Made by a program: the position numbers and the translations under genes. A stretch of DNA of 64,000 nucleotides from JAIPDZ01 sp034522175. Its GTDB lineage: Bacteria; Desulfobacterota; DSM-4660; Desulfatiglandales; Desulfatiglandaceae. Below are positions 1-8,441 of this stretch, piece by piece (position 1 is the first letter of the stretch; every line of letters starts with the position of its first letter). The notes under the pieces are model-generated. The model made no database searches and had not been told where the DNA came from. It worked only from the letters and a program-made list of their open reading frames with translations. The stretch covers positions 5,084,001 to 5,148,000 of the forward strand of contig JAXHLQ010000001.1 in assembly GCA_034522175.1 (NCBI GenBank), in the 5' to 3' direction.

Positions 1-1
1 C

Positions 2-1564
2 GGCATTGCCGACATGCTGACCATCGGCATGTTGTGCAACAATGCACAGGTTTCGGAAGAACAGTGATGCGGTTGGGGATCCCATGGAAGTCGCCCTGCT
101 TCAGGCCGGTCAAGTGGTTGGGCTGAAACGGAATGCCCTGCTGGAGTCGCAGCCCGAGGAGCAAGAGGAGGCGTTCAGCGCCGAGACCAAAATGATGGCC
201 ACCTGGCACACGCAGGAACAGGGCTATCTGATGGCGGTCAAAGGGGCGCCCGAGGCCGTTCTTCAGTCGTCCAGTCATATTCTGACAACGGGTTCGGAAA
301 AGCGGGATCTAAACGAGAAACTGCGGGAACAATTATTGCAGGCCAATGAAGCATTGGCCGATGAGGGACTCAGGGTGCTGGGCATCGCGCGCAAGTCCAC
401 TGATGCGGTTCAGGACGATCCTTATACTTCGCTGGTTTTTATGGGCTTTGTCGGACTCCTGGATCCGCCGAGAAAAGGCGTTAAAGATGTTATCCGGGAG
501 CTGAACCAGGCCGGGGTGCGGGTGGTCATGGTGACAGGTGACCATCCGGGGACCGCGTCCGCCATCGCTCGAAAACTGGACCTGCCTGGAGATGTGGACG
601 CGGTGATTCATGGCGACGAGCTCAAGGCCTCCGAAGATTACCAACCGGAAGAACGTCACGAGATCTTGAAAACATCTGTTTTCGCACGGATATCTCCAGA
701 GCAGAAACTCAATCTTGTTTCTTTGTTCCAGGCTGATGGATCGGTGGTGGCCATGACCGGTGACGGCGTCAATGACGCTCCGGCCCTGACCAAGGCCGAC
801 ATCGGCGTGGCCATGGGCCGGCGGGGCACCCAGGTGGCCCGGGAGGCAGCGGACATTGTGCTCAAAGACGATAACTTTAACACGATCGCCCTGGCCGTGG
901 AACAGGGCCGGGTCATCTTCAGCAACATTCGCAAGTTTATTGTCTTTCTGCTTTCCGGCAACGTCGGCGCCATCCTGATTGTGGGTCTGGCCATGCTTTT
1001 TGGAACGACCCTGCCACTGCTGCCGTTGCAGATTCTTTATTTGAACATGATCAGCGACGTATTCCCGGCCCTGGCCCTGGGGGTGGGCAAAGGAGAGCCG
1101 TCGGTGATGGACATGCCGCCAAGGCCCTCCACCGAATCTGTAGTGCCCGGATCCCTTTGGATCATCATTGTCGGTTACGGAGCGCTCATTGCCGGAACCG
1201 TTCTTTCCGGGTTCTGGATATCCCTGGTGACAATGTCGTTGCCTGCTCAACGCGCCGTGACCCTATCTTTTCTCATCCTGGCCTTCGCCAGAACGTGGCA
1301 TGTTTTCAATATGCGGGATTTTGGATCCACGCCGTTTCACAACGATGTGACGCGCAACCCTTTTGTCTGGGGCGCCGTGGCCCTGAGCGTGGCGTTGCTG
1401 CTTCTCGCAGTCTATTTCCACCCCTAACTACCGTTTTGAGCATGGTGGCACCCACATCCGGTCAATGGCTCCTGATTCTTGGGATGAGCCTCATTCCACT
1501 GGTTGTCGTTCAGATTCTGAAACAGTTCGCGTTTCTTGATCCGCTTCGAAAAAAGGTATTGTGA
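2..1564 (+). CDS. P-type (P2, Ca2+-type) cation-transporting ATPase, C-terminal part, two frameshifts
   Basis: This is an ATP-driven cation pump of the inner membrane, cut by the window edge, so the actuator domain and phosphorylation loop are missing. Visible are the nucleotide-binding domain start (GDPMEVALL), the hinge motifs MVTGD and TGDGVNDAPAL, and a C-terminal membrane domain with the M6 ion-site pattern N-x-x-S-D-x-x-P-A (LNMISDVFPA), typical of Ca2+-type P2 pumps. Frame 2 runs from base 2 to a stop near 63. The main frame runs 42-1427. The last helix (TSGQWLLILGMSLIPLVV) is in frame 2 again, to 1564. Both breaks are single-base; the second is repaired by one extra C in a CCCC run near 1420. 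The exact ion is not decidable. MgtE follows 61 bp downstream, suggesting divalent cation homeostasis. Confidence 0.85.
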
Positions 1565-1625
1565 AGGACAAATGAAGGCGCATCGTCGATATCGACCCTT
1601 TAAAGCAGGCAGAAAGTGATGAATC

Positions 1626-3011
1626 ATGGCACCTGGATCCATTTCGAAAAGGCTTGAAGCGGACACCATCAATAAAGAGCTGATCGATACGATCGAGGGT
1701 TTTATTCAAAGAAACCATACCCAGGCCCTGGCAAAAATATTTGATGAATTGCAGCCGGCGGATGCCGCGGATGTGATTGAGCACCTGGCGCCTGACGAAC
1801 GATTGTTCATTTGCAACCTTCTGACGCCTGAAGGGGCAGGAGACGCCCTGGTAGAAATTGAGCCCCCTGTTCAAAAACGGATCTTGGGTGGTCTCAATAA
1901 CCGGTTTCTATCAGAAATCCTGCAAGCAGTTGATGCGGATGACGCAGCCGATATTATCGGAAATCTTCCGGATGGCCGGGCAACCGATATCCTTAAAACG
2001 CTTGGGCCGGAACTGGCGAAAGAGCTTGAAAAGCTTCTGCAGTATGGCAAAGACACGGCCGGCGGCATTATGGACTTGGAGTATGTTTCAGTAGCAGAGG
2101 ACGGCACCGTTGAAGATGTCGTCAAAACGATTCGTGAAAAGGGGAAAAAAGTAAAAAACCTCTATCACGTTTGGGTTGTTGATGACCTTAAAAGGCTGAC
2201 CGGGGTCGTATCCCTCAAGGATTTGCTGGTTGAAGCTCCCAGGCGAAAGATCAACGCGTTTATGAATCCTAGGGTGATTTCAGTCGATGTACATATGGAT
2301 CAAGAGGATGTGGCCCTGATGTTCAAAAAATATGATCTCGTCACTATGCCCGTAGTGGATGCAAATTCTCTTCTGGTGGGTCGCATCACCCATGATGATA
2401 TCATCGATGTCATCGAGGAAGAGGTGGACGAGGATCTTTCCTTGATGACAGGCGTTATTGGCCAGGAAATTGCCGAAGAGTCCACTCTGAAAATCTCAAG
2501 GGCACGCCTGCCCTGGCTGATCACCGGTGTATTCGGCGGTATTATTGCAGCTGCAGTGATCAACCAGTTTGAGGTGACCCTGCAAATGGTCATCGCCTTG
2601 TCATTTTTCTTCCCCGTTATCATGGGCATGGGAGGCAATACAGGTACTCAGGCCGCGACGATTATTGTGAGAGGAATGGCCACGGGAGATATCAGGCTTG
2701 TGGATATCTATAAACGGCTTTGGCTGGAACTAAAAGTCGCCATTATCAATGGCATCGCATGCGGAATTCTTTTGGGGCTGATTGTAGGCTTCTGGCTTTC
2801 CGATTACGGTTTGGGCGCCGCTGTGTCGCTGGCGGGGGGATCGATTATATTATGTTCAGGATTTGTCAGTTCTGCCGTACCCTTTGTGCTGAAAAAATTG
2901 AACATCGACCCTGCTCTGGCCACGGGTCCACTCATAACCACCTTAAACGATATTCTGGGCCTTTTTATTTATCTGGGGCTTATAACGCTTTTCCTGCGCA
3001 TGAGCGCCTGA
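1626..3011 (+). CDS. mgtE: Magnesium transporter MgtE
   Basis: 461 aa, full length for the family. MgtE is a homodimeric Mg2+ channel gated by cytosolic Mg2+. The order is the usual one: N-terminal helical superhelix domain with Asp-Ala-Ala-Asp repeats (about residues 20-130), two CBS domains (about 135-260), a plug helix, and five transmembrane segments from about residue 290. The pore signature GNTGTQAAT near residue 340 is intact. The ATG at 1626 has only a weak purine stretch ahead of it. It follows the cation ATPase on the same strand and may be cotranscribed. Together with the MgtC-like gene at 6.9 kb it gives this end of the window a Mg2+ theme. Confidence 0.95.
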   Translation: MAPGSISKRLEADTINKELIDTIEGFIQRNHTQALAKIFDELQPADAADVIEHLAPDERLFICNLLTPEGAGDALVEIEPPVQKRILGGLNNRFLSEILQAVDADDAADIIGNLPDGRATDILKTLGPELAKELEKLLQYGKDTAGGIMDLEYVSVAEDGTVEDVVKTIREKGKKVKNLYHVWVVDDLKRLTGVVSLKDLLVEAPRRKINAFMNPRVISVDVHMDQEDVALMFKKYDLVTMPVVDANSLLVGRITHDDIIDVIEEEVDEDLSLMTGVIGQEIAEESTLKISRARLPWLITGVFGGIIAAAVINQFEVTLQMVIALSFFFPVIMGMGGNTGTQAATIIVRGMATGDIRLVDIYKRLWLELKVAIINGIACGILLGLIVGFWLSDYGLGAAVSLAGGSIILCSGFVSSAVPFVLKKLNIDPALATGPLITTLNDILGLFIYLGLITLFLRMSA

Positions 3012-3100
3012 AAAATTTGGCAATAAAAATTGCGAAAGAGGTTTGTAACGCCCAAAACCAATGCATTTTGACTTTTATCTGCATTTCCACCGCATGACAA

Positions 3101-3362
3101 TTGCTCGGTGGGCAGGAACTGGTAAAGAATGTATTGGCTGGAGTATTTATTATGTTCGACCGGCCTTTTCGTGTCGGCGACATGATGAAGGTAAGACTTA
3201 CATTATGGAGAGGTGACCCAGATTGGATTGCCAACAAGCCGGATTCATACATTCGAAGACAGCACCATTACCCTCCCAAACTGGATCTTTCTCAATAAAG
3301 CTGTAACCAATACCAATTCCGGGGCACTGGTTGAACAGGTGGTGGATGTTATTCAAGAATAG
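3101..3362 (+). pseudogene. MscS mechanosensitive channel remnant
   Basis: Two short reading frames together spell the core of an MscS channel. Frame 2 from 3101 gives GGQELVKNVLAGVFIMFDRP followed by FRVGDMMKV, the pore-lining helix and start of the beta domain. Frame 3 from 3207 gives an in-register continuation (GEVTQIG, then ITLPNWIFLNKAVTNTNSG) that ends at a stop at 3360-3362. No N-terminal membrane helices or C-terminal domain are present, so this is a fragment of roughly 85 residues of a protein normally about 280 or longer, with one frameshift. Its end overlaps the 3' end of the convergent SLC12 gene. It is very likely non-functional. Confidence 0.7.
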
Positions 3363-5538
3363 GATCCGTTTCAGCGCTCCGCACAAATAGAACAGATGGT
3401 GATGACGGATGAAGCATATCCTCAAGAAAACGGATCGCTGAATCAAAGGCTTCCACCTTGGGTACAGGGACACCCAGGAAGGTGAGGTCCGTCTCAAGAC
3501 TCGCTGAGTGAAAGACCGATTGGAAGGGCTGTTCCGGATGATCTTTGAGCATAACCACCGGCACCGCATCCACTCGTACCGAATTGATAAGGTTGCGCAT
3601 ATGCTCTTCGACGCCGTGCAGGCCCTCTTCATTCTCAACGAGCCGGAGAATTCTTATTTCAGCGCCCTCCCAGGGTACGCTCCGGGTGAGAATGTAGGCC
3701 AGAATCAGCATGAGGTCGGCGTTCCGATCCCGCCCCCGCCACCATATGTCGATTCGTTTTTTCCTGCCGTATCCCCGCTCTTCGTTGAAATGTAAATAAA
3801 GCACGGATTTGTCTACTGCCACCATTTTTCGCATCAGATGGAATTGCTCTCTCCGGATATCCGGCTTATGGCTTAATCCGATCAGGGCCGTATTGGGTTC
3901 CAGCCCGCTGATGCCGTGTACCTGAAGGGCGGTGATGATTCCTTCATGCAGATCGCTAACCACACTGCACCCAACAAAGGCTTCGACACCTCCTTCCCGC
4001 AAATACTTCTTAAGGCTTTCCGAAGATGCCTTGCGAAAGTCATGCTCGGTCAGCTCATCTATGTCTCCGACTATCAAATGGCATAAGGTCACGATGCCAC
4101 CGCCCCCGCTCAGCCAGGAGGCCAGTTCCATGAGTTGCTCCCGGCTGTGGGATGTGCCGGCTGTGCCGGTAAAGGCGAGAATGTTTGGGCGCCAATTCCG
4201 GATGTGCCAGGGGGTGGCATCCAGTCGAATCAATCCGAAACGGATCAGGGAGAACCACAAACCCCTCCGTATATCTCCCCAGCCCCGTCTAAAAGCCCGG
4301 TGCTTCAAATAAAAATAGATGCCGTAGCTGATCAGTATAGCGATCACGGTCGCAGTTGGATGGATCAGAAACATGGCCCCATAGCAACCCAGGCCTCCGA
4401 TCAGAGAAAAGATCCAATGCACCCTGAAGGTGGGCCTGAAGCTCGGGTTTCCCACCAGCCGTTCCATGCCTGCGGTAAGGTTGACCATGCCGTAGGTGTT
4501 GAGAAAGAACATGGAAATCACAGACGCCACAGCGTTAAGATCCCCCATCATGATAATCATTACGGCGACGGCCGTGGTGACCAGAACCGCGAAACGGGGC
4601 TCCGTTTTGCTGCCCAACTGGTGAGAGAAAATGCCCGGCAGAGCGCGGTCAAAGGAGAGAGCCTGTAACGTTCTGGGGGCCGCTAGGATACTGCCCAGGG
4701 CCGAAGACAGGGTGGAAGCCCAGACACCGGCAATGATAAGGACCGGCCACCGAGCGATCTTTTCCATGATCATGGGATCCTGTCGGAGATCCTCCGGCCC
4801 TCCGTGCAGTCCCATCCAGGCGGCCGCAACCATGTAAATGAAAAAAGTGATCCCAACGGACAGAAGGGTCCCTAAGGGAATACTCTTTGCCGGATTCCGC
4901 AGGTCGCCGGAGAAACTGACCCCCACCATAATACCCGTTACAGCAGGGAAAAAGATGGCAAAGACGGACCAGAAATTCTCTGTGGCTCCCGTTGGGACGG
5001 CGAGATGAAGCTTGACCAAGGTTCCCCACCCTCCTGAAAAAAAGGAGAGGAGCGCCAGGGCCAAAATTGCCAGGATAAAAAGCTGAATTTTGAGAGTAAA
5101 ATCCGCCCCTACAAAAGCGAGAAACCCGAATAAAAGGACTACCGTCAGCGAGACGATCTTCGGGTCAAAGCCCGGAAAGACTATTGTCAGGGCCTCGGTA
5201 AAACCGATGATATAAAAAGCCACGGAAACGGCCTGTGAGAGGTACAAGGGGATTCCTATTGCCCCGCCGATCTCCAGCCCAAGGGTCCGGGAAATCATGT
5301 AGTAGGCCCCGCCCGTCTTTACCTGCATGTTGGTGGCAATGGATGAGAGGGAAAGCCCTGTAAGGAGTGAAACCAGGTTGGACAAGAGGATAATGAAGAG
5401 CGCCCCCAAGAGGCCTGCCTGACCCACGACCCAGCCGGTCCGTAAAAACAGGATGATGCCCAGAATTGTCAGGACATTGGGGGTAAACACCCCGGCAAAA
5501 GTTCCGAAGCGTGCCTTGTTTCCCTGTGGTTTATTCAT
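3349..5538 (-). CDS. SLC12-type cation-chloride cotransporter homologue (APC superfamily)
   Basis: 729 aa membrane transporter. The start (FGTFAGVFTPNVLTILGIIL then FLRTGWVVGQAG) and the GGAYYMISRTLG motif in TM3 are hallmarks of the SLC12 (Na/K/Cl cotransporter) branch of the amino acid-polyamine-cation fold, not of ordinary amino acid permeases. About twelve hydrophobic segments fill residues 15-420. A soluble domain of about 300 residues follows, containing the typical stretch ILAFTGTAGTSHSREQLMEL. That N-membrane plus C-soluble plan matches eukaryotic cotransporters and their few prokaryotic relatives. The substrate is inferred to be an alkali cation with chloride, but amino acids cannot be excluded. 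The 3' end overlaps the MscS remnant. A long hairpin lies about 160 bp upstream. Confidence 0.85.
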   Translation of the reverse strand: MNKPQGNKARFGTFAGVFTPNVLTILGIILFLRTGWVVGQAGLLGALFIILLSNLVSLLTGLSLSSIATNMQVKTGGAYYMISRTLGLEIGGAIGIPLYLSQAVSVAFYIIGFTEALTIVFPGFDPKIVSLTVVLLFGFLAFVGADFTLKIQLFILAILALALLSFFSGGWGTLVKLHLAVPTGATENFWSVFAIFFPAVTGIMVGVSFSGDLRNPAKSIPLGTLLSVGITFFIYMVAAAWMGLHGGPEDLRQDPMIMEKIARWPVLIIAGVWASTLSSALGSILAAPRTLQALSFDRALPGIFSHQLGSKTEPRFAVLVTTAVAVMIIMMGDLNAVASVISMFFLNTYGMVNLTAGMERLVGNPSFRPTFRVHWIFSLIGGLGCYGAMFLIHPTATVIAILISYGIYFYLKHRAFRRGWGDIRRGLWFSLIRFGLIRLDATPWHIRNWRPNILAFTGTAGTSHSREQLMELASWLSGGGGIVTLCHLIVGDIDELTEHDFRKASSESLKKYLREGGVEAFVGCSVVSDLHEGIITALQVHGISGLEPNTALIGLSHKPDIRREQFHLMRKMVAVDKSVLYLHFNEERGYGRKKRIDIWWRGRDRNADLMLILAYILTRSVPWEGAEIRILRLVENEEGLHGVEEHMRNLINSVRVDAVPVVMLKDHPEQPFQSVFHSASLETDLTFLGVPVPKVEAFDSAIRFLEDMLHPSSPSVLFVRSAETDPILE

Positions 5539-5695
5539 GGAGGGTGCTTATATCATCCTTTCCCCGGGACATCTACAAATGTTCATATGTCTCTTGTCGT
5601 ATGTTTTTTGGCGTATTCGGATGGTAAATAAGCCTGAGATGGTATCAAGGAGCTGCTCGTGCTAATGGATACGAAACCTTTCTTTCTGTTGCCAA

Positions 5696-5734
5696 AATTT
5701 AACAACCACCGCTAAAAGAGGTGGTTGTTAAATT
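5696..5734. terminator. Perfect 15-bp inverted repeat hairpin (candidate bidirectional terminator)
   Basis: The arms 5696-5710 and 5720-5734 are perfect reverse complements around a 9-nt loop (gctaaaaga). The outer five bases of the arms are A/T only, so on either strand a GC-containing stem ends in a U-rich stretch. It sits in a gene-free stretch upstream of the SLC12 gene, so it may isolate that gene from what lies to the right. It could also be a relic of a small mobile element. Confidence 0.5.
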
Positions 5735-6180
5735 GATATGTCAACAAGAGGTTGGGAGCGATTTGGGCAGTTCTTCGGTATTTGCGCACAATTCATATCC
5801 CTGGATCGGCTCACCTTACGGCTTTAGGTAGATGATAACATGCCTATTTTTGGGATGCCTCCTCGTAAATGATAGCGCCTGGAAACCCCAATTTTATCCT
5901 ATCCCTTGATAACTCCTATTAAAGCGGTGGATGCCATATTGTCCTATATCGAGTCAAAACGCAACAAAATTGGTATATGAGTGCTGGAAAATAGAAAATG
6001 ACCGTGTGAGGTTTTAGCTCTTGCACGTTTTTGCAATAGGCATGTGATGCTGCAATTCCATCCTGAAGGTCAATACCGGATACAAACAATGACATTTCAG
6101 TACCACTTTTAGGTCTGACCAGCCAATCCTAATATCCCATTGGTTTTATTGGTAAATATCCAAACAAAAAGCTTCATGAA
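5735..6180. other. Intergenic stretch without recognised gene
   Basis: No open reading frame with protein-family features, no RNA gene and no clear repeat was found here on either strand. Base composition is AT-richer than in the flanking genes. It ends at the terminator of the tRNA fragment. Confidence 0.5.
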
Positions 6181-6204
6181 AGAAAAAGTCCGATTCGTAA
6201 TCGG
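6181..6204 (-). terminator. Rho-independent terminator downstream of tRNA fragment
   Basis: Read on the minus strand, a perfect 6-bp stem (CCGATT / AATCGG, loop ACG, 6190-6204) is followed by a T-rich tail (ACTTTTTCTTT) toward 6180. It lies about 40 bp beyond the CCA end of the tRNA-Val fragment on the same strand, the usual place for the terminator of that tRNA. Confidence 0.65.
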
Positions 6205-6243
6205 GCTTTATTGAAATGATGTAACCTATTGAGTTTATTGGTA

Positions 6244-6296
6244 TGGTGGGCGGTCCGGGGTTTGAACCCGGGGCTTCCACAGTGTGAGGATGGCAC
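6244..6296 (-). tRNA. tRNA-Val(CAC) 3' fragment (truncated; candidate integration-site remnant)
   Basis: On the minus strand the sequence reads as the 3' two-thirds of a tRNA. There is an anticodon arm with loop CTCACAC (anticodon CAC, valine), a 5-nt variable region, a perfect T arm (CCGGG TTCAAAC CCCGG), the acceptor 3' strand ACCGCCC, discriminator A and an encoded CCA. The 5' third (acceptor 5' strand GGGCGGT and D arm) is not present upstream, and protein-like sequence takes its place. The anticodon stem has one mismatch next to the loop. Such 3' fragments with a retained terminator are typical of the distal att site of an element integrated into a tRNA gene. It is not expected to make a functional tRNA. 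Confidence 0.65.
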
Positions 6297-6311
6297 TTCC
6301 ACGGCGATCCG

Positions 6312-6500
6312 GAGGGGGTTTGCAAGAGGCTTCTGGCCCAGGACAACATCGGACTCATTCCGTCATACGCCCCCCTGCACAGGCCCAACCAGCATTTTGA
6401 CAGGGGCGAAGACGTGTTCTATGTCATGCACTACGATGATCTGGGCCGGTTCAAGCGCCGAATAACCCCTTTCATCTCCTGGAACCATTGCCCATCCTGA
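6312..6500 (+). pseudogene. C-terminal gene fragment of unknown family abutting the tRNA fragment
   Basis: Frame 3 from about 6312 to the stop at 6498-6500 encodes some 60 residues with coding character (RLLAQDNIGLIPSYAPLHRP, then DRGEDVFYVMHYDDLGRFKR). It has no start codon and begins right where the tRNA sequence breaks off. I do not recognise the family. It is most simply the tail of a gene carried or cut by whatever removed the 5' part of the tRNA. Confidence 0.35.
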
Positions 6501-6743
6501 AACCAAGAAACGTCTGAAGAGGGGCGGCTATCCCACGGACAATTCAGCAGCAAGGTATCGTGGTAAAAAATTCTGGCCAATGATCATCACCGGATATTCA
6601 ACTTGCCGATTGGTGAATATGCATTATGATGTCCTCAAGGCCCTTGTGCAAAAAATTTTTGATTTGTTTTAAATCTGTGATAAGGTTTCAAGTAACCAGG
6701 AACATTTCGGACAATCATCTTGAACCCAAAAATAAAAGGCAGC

Positions 6744-6786
6744 ATGCTGAGGGATCTTTTTTATGACCGAGGAAAAGAACAATGCG
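6744..6786 (+). repeat. 43-bp direct repeat, copy 1 (leader and start of a small basic ORF)
   Basis: Matches 8317-8359 at 41 of 43 positions. The repeat covers an AT-rich leader (ATGCTGAGGGATC then a T run) and the first eight codons of a small lysine-rich reading frame. The two copies flank the MgtC-like gene. Confidence 0.75.
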
Positions 6787-6918
6787 CCGGCCAGCCCCAA
6801 AAAAAAGACCGCCGGTTCCCGACAAAAGAGGGGCCCGAAGAAAGAAAAAAGGTACCAGGTGAAATCTATTTTCCTGACTTTTCAAATTTTGAATAGCTTT
6901 GCCTATTATTGGATATGA
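6763..6918 (+). CDS. Small lysine-rich basic peptide, overlaps mgtC start
   Basis: 52 codons. The N-terminal half is strongly basic and Ala/Pro/Lys-rich (ASPKKKTAGSRQKRGPKKEK), like the tails of bacterial histone-H1-like or nucleic-acid-binding peptides. The C-terminal half is hydrophobic and aromatic. Its TGA (6916-6918) overlaps the ATG of the MgtC-like gene (6915-6917), so translational coupling is possible. The first eight codons recur almost exactly in a second small ORF after mgtC. No family is assigned. It may be a leader peptide rather than a structural protein. A frame change after codon 32 cannot be excluded, because single-base errors are common in this contig. Confidence 0.4.
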   Translation: MTEEKNNAPASPKKKTAGSRQKRGPKKEKRYQVKSIFLTFQILNSFAYYWI

Positions 6919-8189
6919 ACCCTGAGTTAGACATTGTATGGAAATTGCTTTCCGCCCTTGGCGTTGGATTCCTGATAGGCGCCGAACGGGGTTGGTACGG
7001 CCGCAAGGAAGATGAGGGAGATCGCGTGGCCGGAATCAGAACATTCAGTCTTGTTGGCCTCCTTGGCGGTATATGTGCGACTTTGGTCCCTTATGCCGGC
7101 GAATGGATGATCCCCATTTCATTTCTTTCCTTTACGGCGCTTGTTATAGCCTCCTATATTTTTGAAATAAAGGTTCTGGATAACGAAGATATTGGAATAA
7201 CCACCGAGGTGGCTCTTATACTCGCCTTTGTTCTGGGTATCTGGGCAGCTCTTGGGAATCAAATCGAAGCACTATCCTGTGCTGTAGCCGTCATGGCCAT
7301 CCTCAGCCTGAAGCCCATACTGCACAAATGGCTGCGGAAGATCGATGTAGAGGTGATCTATGCCGGTATAAAGCTGCTCGTGATATCTGTAATTTTGTTG
7401 CCTGTTCTGCCTGACAAAGGTTATGGCCCCTGGAGTACATTGAATCCCTACTGGATCTGGTGGATGGTTGTATTGATATCGGGTCTCTCCTTTTTGGGCT
7501 ATATCCTGGTCAAATATGCCGGTGAAGGCAAGGGCGCCATTTTAACAGCTATCATAGGAGGCTTGGCCTCCTCAACAGCGGTCACCATCAGTCTGGCTCA
7601 GATCAGTAAGCAAACCTCTAAAACCAAAAACAAATTGTTCATAGCCGGTGTGCTGGTAGCTTCGGTTATCATGCTTGTGCGTGTGTTCATTGAAGTTTCT
7701 GTGGTGAACCGGGAACTGCTGCACCCACTGTGGATACCACTCGCCGCCATGTTGATACTGACCGTGGGCTGTGTGGGATGGCTTTATTTGAGCGCAGAGA
7801 AAGAGCACGGCGAAGATAACCCCAGCCTTGACCTTGGCAACCCGTTACAACTTAAAAGAGCTCTGCAATTCGGAGCATTGCTCGGCGTTATTTTAGTTCT
7901 CTCTACCGCCTTAAAAGAATGGTTCGGGGATGAAGGGATCTATTTGCTGGCTCTGCTTTCAGGTTTAATGGATGTCGACGCCATCACCCTTTCATTTTCC
8001 AAAATGGCGCAAAATGATATCACCGATCCCGTTGCCACCCTTGGCATCATCATATCAGTAATTTCAAACACACTTGTTAAAGCCGGGTTCTTCATCTTTA
8101 TTGCCGGATGGAAAAAAAGCATTGAACTGCTTTGGCTCATTCTGCTTATCTCAGCCGGTGGCATGATCAGCTTCTGGCTGTTTGTGTAA
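6915..8189 (+). CDS. MgtC/SapB-family membrane protein with DUF4010 domain
   Basis: About 424 aa integral membrane protein. The N-terminus carries the MgtC/SapB signature (ALGVGFLIGAERGWYGRK, then GIRTFSLVGLLGG). The rest is the DUF4010 region with about nine hydrophobic segments and conserved stretches such as GGLASSTAVTISLAQ near residue 220 and LSGLMDVDAITLS near residue 355. MgtC proteins affect growth at low Mg2+ and modulate F1Fo ATP synthase in some pathogens; the role of the DUF4010 form is not established. The ATG at 6915 is preferred over the TTG at 6909 because it overlaps the preceding small ORF by four bases. Confidence 0.85.
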   Translation: MNPELDIVWKLLSALGVGFLIGAERGWYGRKEDEGDRVAGIRTFSLVGLLGGICATLVPYAGEWMIPISFLSFTALVIASYIFEIKVLDNEDIGITTEVALILAFVLGIWAALGNQIEALSCAVAVMAILSLKPILHKWLRKIDVEVIYAGIKLLVISVILLPVLPDKGYGPWSTLNPYWIWWMVVLISGLSFLGYILVKYAGEGKGAILTAIIGGLASSTAVTISLAQISKQTSKTKNKLFIAGVLVASVIMLVRVFIEVSVVNRELLHPLWIPLAAMLILTVGCVGWLYLSAEKEHGEDNPSLDLGNPLQLKRALQFGALLGVILVLSTALKEWFGDEGIYLLALLSGLMDVDAITLSFSKMAQNDITDPVATLGIIISVISNTLVKAGFFIFIAGWKKSIELLWLILLISAGGMISFWLFV

Positions 8190-8316
8190 TGAGATGAACA
8201 ATGGGAAGAGCAGATCAGGCATGCCTTTTTTCAAGAGCTTTTGTTTTTTTCCTGAAATCAGTGTAAACCTACGAGATATTCAATTTCCCCAATGGCGGAA
8301 AATGTTTAAAGACATA

Positions 8317-8359
8317 ATGCTGAGGGATCTTTTTTATGTCCGAGGAAAAGAAAAATGCG
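8317..8359 (+). repeat. 43-bp direct repeat, copy 2
   Basis: Second copy of the 6744-6786 repeat, with two substitutions. It again consists of an AT-rich leader plus the first codons of a small basic ORF, here upstream of the PRC-barrel gene. Confidence 0.75.
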
Positions 8360-8428
8360 ACGCCCTGCCCAAAAAGGAAAATTACTGTGGCGCTTCTGAT
8401 GAAGCGTGGTGCAAAATCAAAACATTAG
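8336..8428 (+). CDS. Small basic peptide, paralogue of the ORF at 6763
   Basis: 30 codons starting MSEEKKNA and continuing CPKRK, ending at TAG 8426-8428, 13 bp before the PRC-barrel gene. The start and leader are duplicated from the ORF ahead of mgtC, while the downstream parts have diverged. In both places the ORF stands just ahead of a larger gene, which suits a leader or regulatory peptide. It could also be a truncated histone-like gene. Confidence 0.35.
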   Translation: MSEEKKNATPCPKRKITVALLMKRGAKSKH

Positions 8429-8441
8429 ATAGGAGAGAACA

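Noticed and set aside
333..1250. 305-aa antisense frame across the cation ATPase
   Set aside because: Runs opposite a clearly conserved P-type ATPase and has no family-like motif. It is a shadow of codon bias.
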